Assembly (NCBI RefSeq): GCF_021190915.1
Contig: NZ_JAIOAP010000015.1
Span: forward strand, 150,445-214,444
DNA from: Cohnella silvisoli
GTDB lineage: Bacteria > Bacillota > Bacilli > Paenibacillales > Paenibacillaceae
Direction: 5' to 3'
Length of the DNA stretch: 64,000 bases
Made by a program: the position numbers and the translations under genes. A model generated the notes under the pieces. The model saw only the letters and a program-made list of their open reading frames with translations, was not told the origin of the DNA and did not search any database. This document shows, piece after piece, positions 63,757 through 64,000 of this stretch (its first letter is position 1; every line of letters begins with the position of its first letter).

Positions 63757-63870
63757 TTACCAAGAGGATGTACTTTTACCAGTCAAGTCCGTTGCCATTG
63801 CATTTCCAGCTGCGTCGGTTACCGTTCCGTTTACGCCTGCTGTATACGTAACGGTTACGCCGGATAGACG
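63757..63870 (-). pseudogene. 3' end of a surface protein gene cut by an insertion sequence
   Basis: On the minus strand the frame reads GVTVTYTAGVNGTVTDAAGN then AMATDLTGKSTSSW and a stop. The phrase resembles the ends of bacterial Ig-like or fibronectin-like surface repeats. Upstream it ends abruptly at the boundary with the IS-like sequence, so the remainder lies beyond the element or has been lost. It is unrelated to the adjacent MFS gene. Confidence 0.65.
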
Positions 63871-63871
63871 A

Positions 63872-64000
63872 GAGGGGCTGTCTCAAAAGCAAGAAAGTTT
63901 ATGAATGAGACAGCTCATACTTAGCAAAAATCGATGGTTAAAACGAAAAATGGTGGTGCAGGAGGCTTATCCCTGAACCACCATTTTTCGATTTTGGTCA
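63872..64000. mobile_element. Left end of an insertion sequence (truncated by the window)
   Basis: The sequence AGGGGCTGTCTCAAAAG is a common terminal inverted repeat form, as in IS1182-like elements. A partner TGAGACAGCTC lies 30 bases inside, giving a short hairpin. At 63944-63990 CGAAAAATGGTGGT pairs with ACCACCATTTTTCG, which would be a terminator for a transposase gene reading leftward from beyond the window. The transposase itself is not visible, so the family is uncertain. Confidence 0.6.

Overview
The window looks like a chromosomal segment of a spore-forming, Gram-positive Paenibacillaceae (Paenibacillus/Cohnella-like). The reasons are the LplB/YtcP-type sugar permeases, YesM/YesN two-component pairs, S-layer-homology (SLH) surface proteins, a GerA/GerB-derived gene, LplJ, YpsA, a PerR-type katA promoter and a CIRCE element. 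No rRNA or tRNA gene, CRISPR array or phage module was recognised.

Layout. 1-7.4 kb is a leftward sugar locus: an LplB/YtcP/solute-binding-protein (SBP) ABC importer, a BadF-type sugar kinase and the start of a GH4 phospho-glycosidase, with an AraC regulator, a ROK glucokinase and the amputated C-terminal half of a second ROK protein upstream. 7.5-9.1 kb holds a GGDEF-EAL protein. 9.3-19.8 kb is a second sugar locus: leftward SBP/permease/permease/DUF5107-TPR genes, divergent from a rightward kinase/response regulator/SBP operon. 19.8-20.6 kb carries two unusual 51-52 bp tandem repeat arrays. 20.6-34.6 kb is mostly housekeeping: SpeD, a lipoprotein/histidine kinase/HD-GYP operon, DinB-like, aminotransferase plus MocR regulator, katA with a PerR box, a 7TMR-DISM kinase, YpsA and LplJ. 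34.2-41 kb holds an amidohydrolase, a third repeat array related to the second, htpG under a CIRCE element, an ADP-ribosylglycohydrolase and a DUF1003 protein. 41-50 kb mixes working genes with gene remnants: a gerA/gerB chimera, two SLH remnants, a TIMP-like protein, threonine aldolase, an AlkX-type glycosylase and a Uma2 protein. 50-54.7 kb encodes two large exported surface proteins. 54.7-60.4 kb is a cluster of two sensor kinases and three response regulators, two of which share near-duplicate receivers. 60.4-63.7 kb has a DUF1801 protein, an FGE-like protein and a TetR/MFS pair with clear palindromic operators. The right edge enters an insertion sequence that truncates a surface-protein gene.

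How it fits together. Neither ABC locus encodes an ATPase, so both importers presumably borrow a shared MsmX-type ATPase. The first locus suggests import, cytoplasmic phosphorylation and then GH4 cleavage. The second suggests sugar sensing by a kinase/regulator/SBP trio controlling the divergent transporter. The most unusual signals are the T-tract repeat arrays, the germination-receptor chimera, the duplicated-receiver regulators beside S-layer genes, and the lipoprotein/kinase/HD-GYP operon. None of the proteins seen clearly defines a new defence or mobile system.
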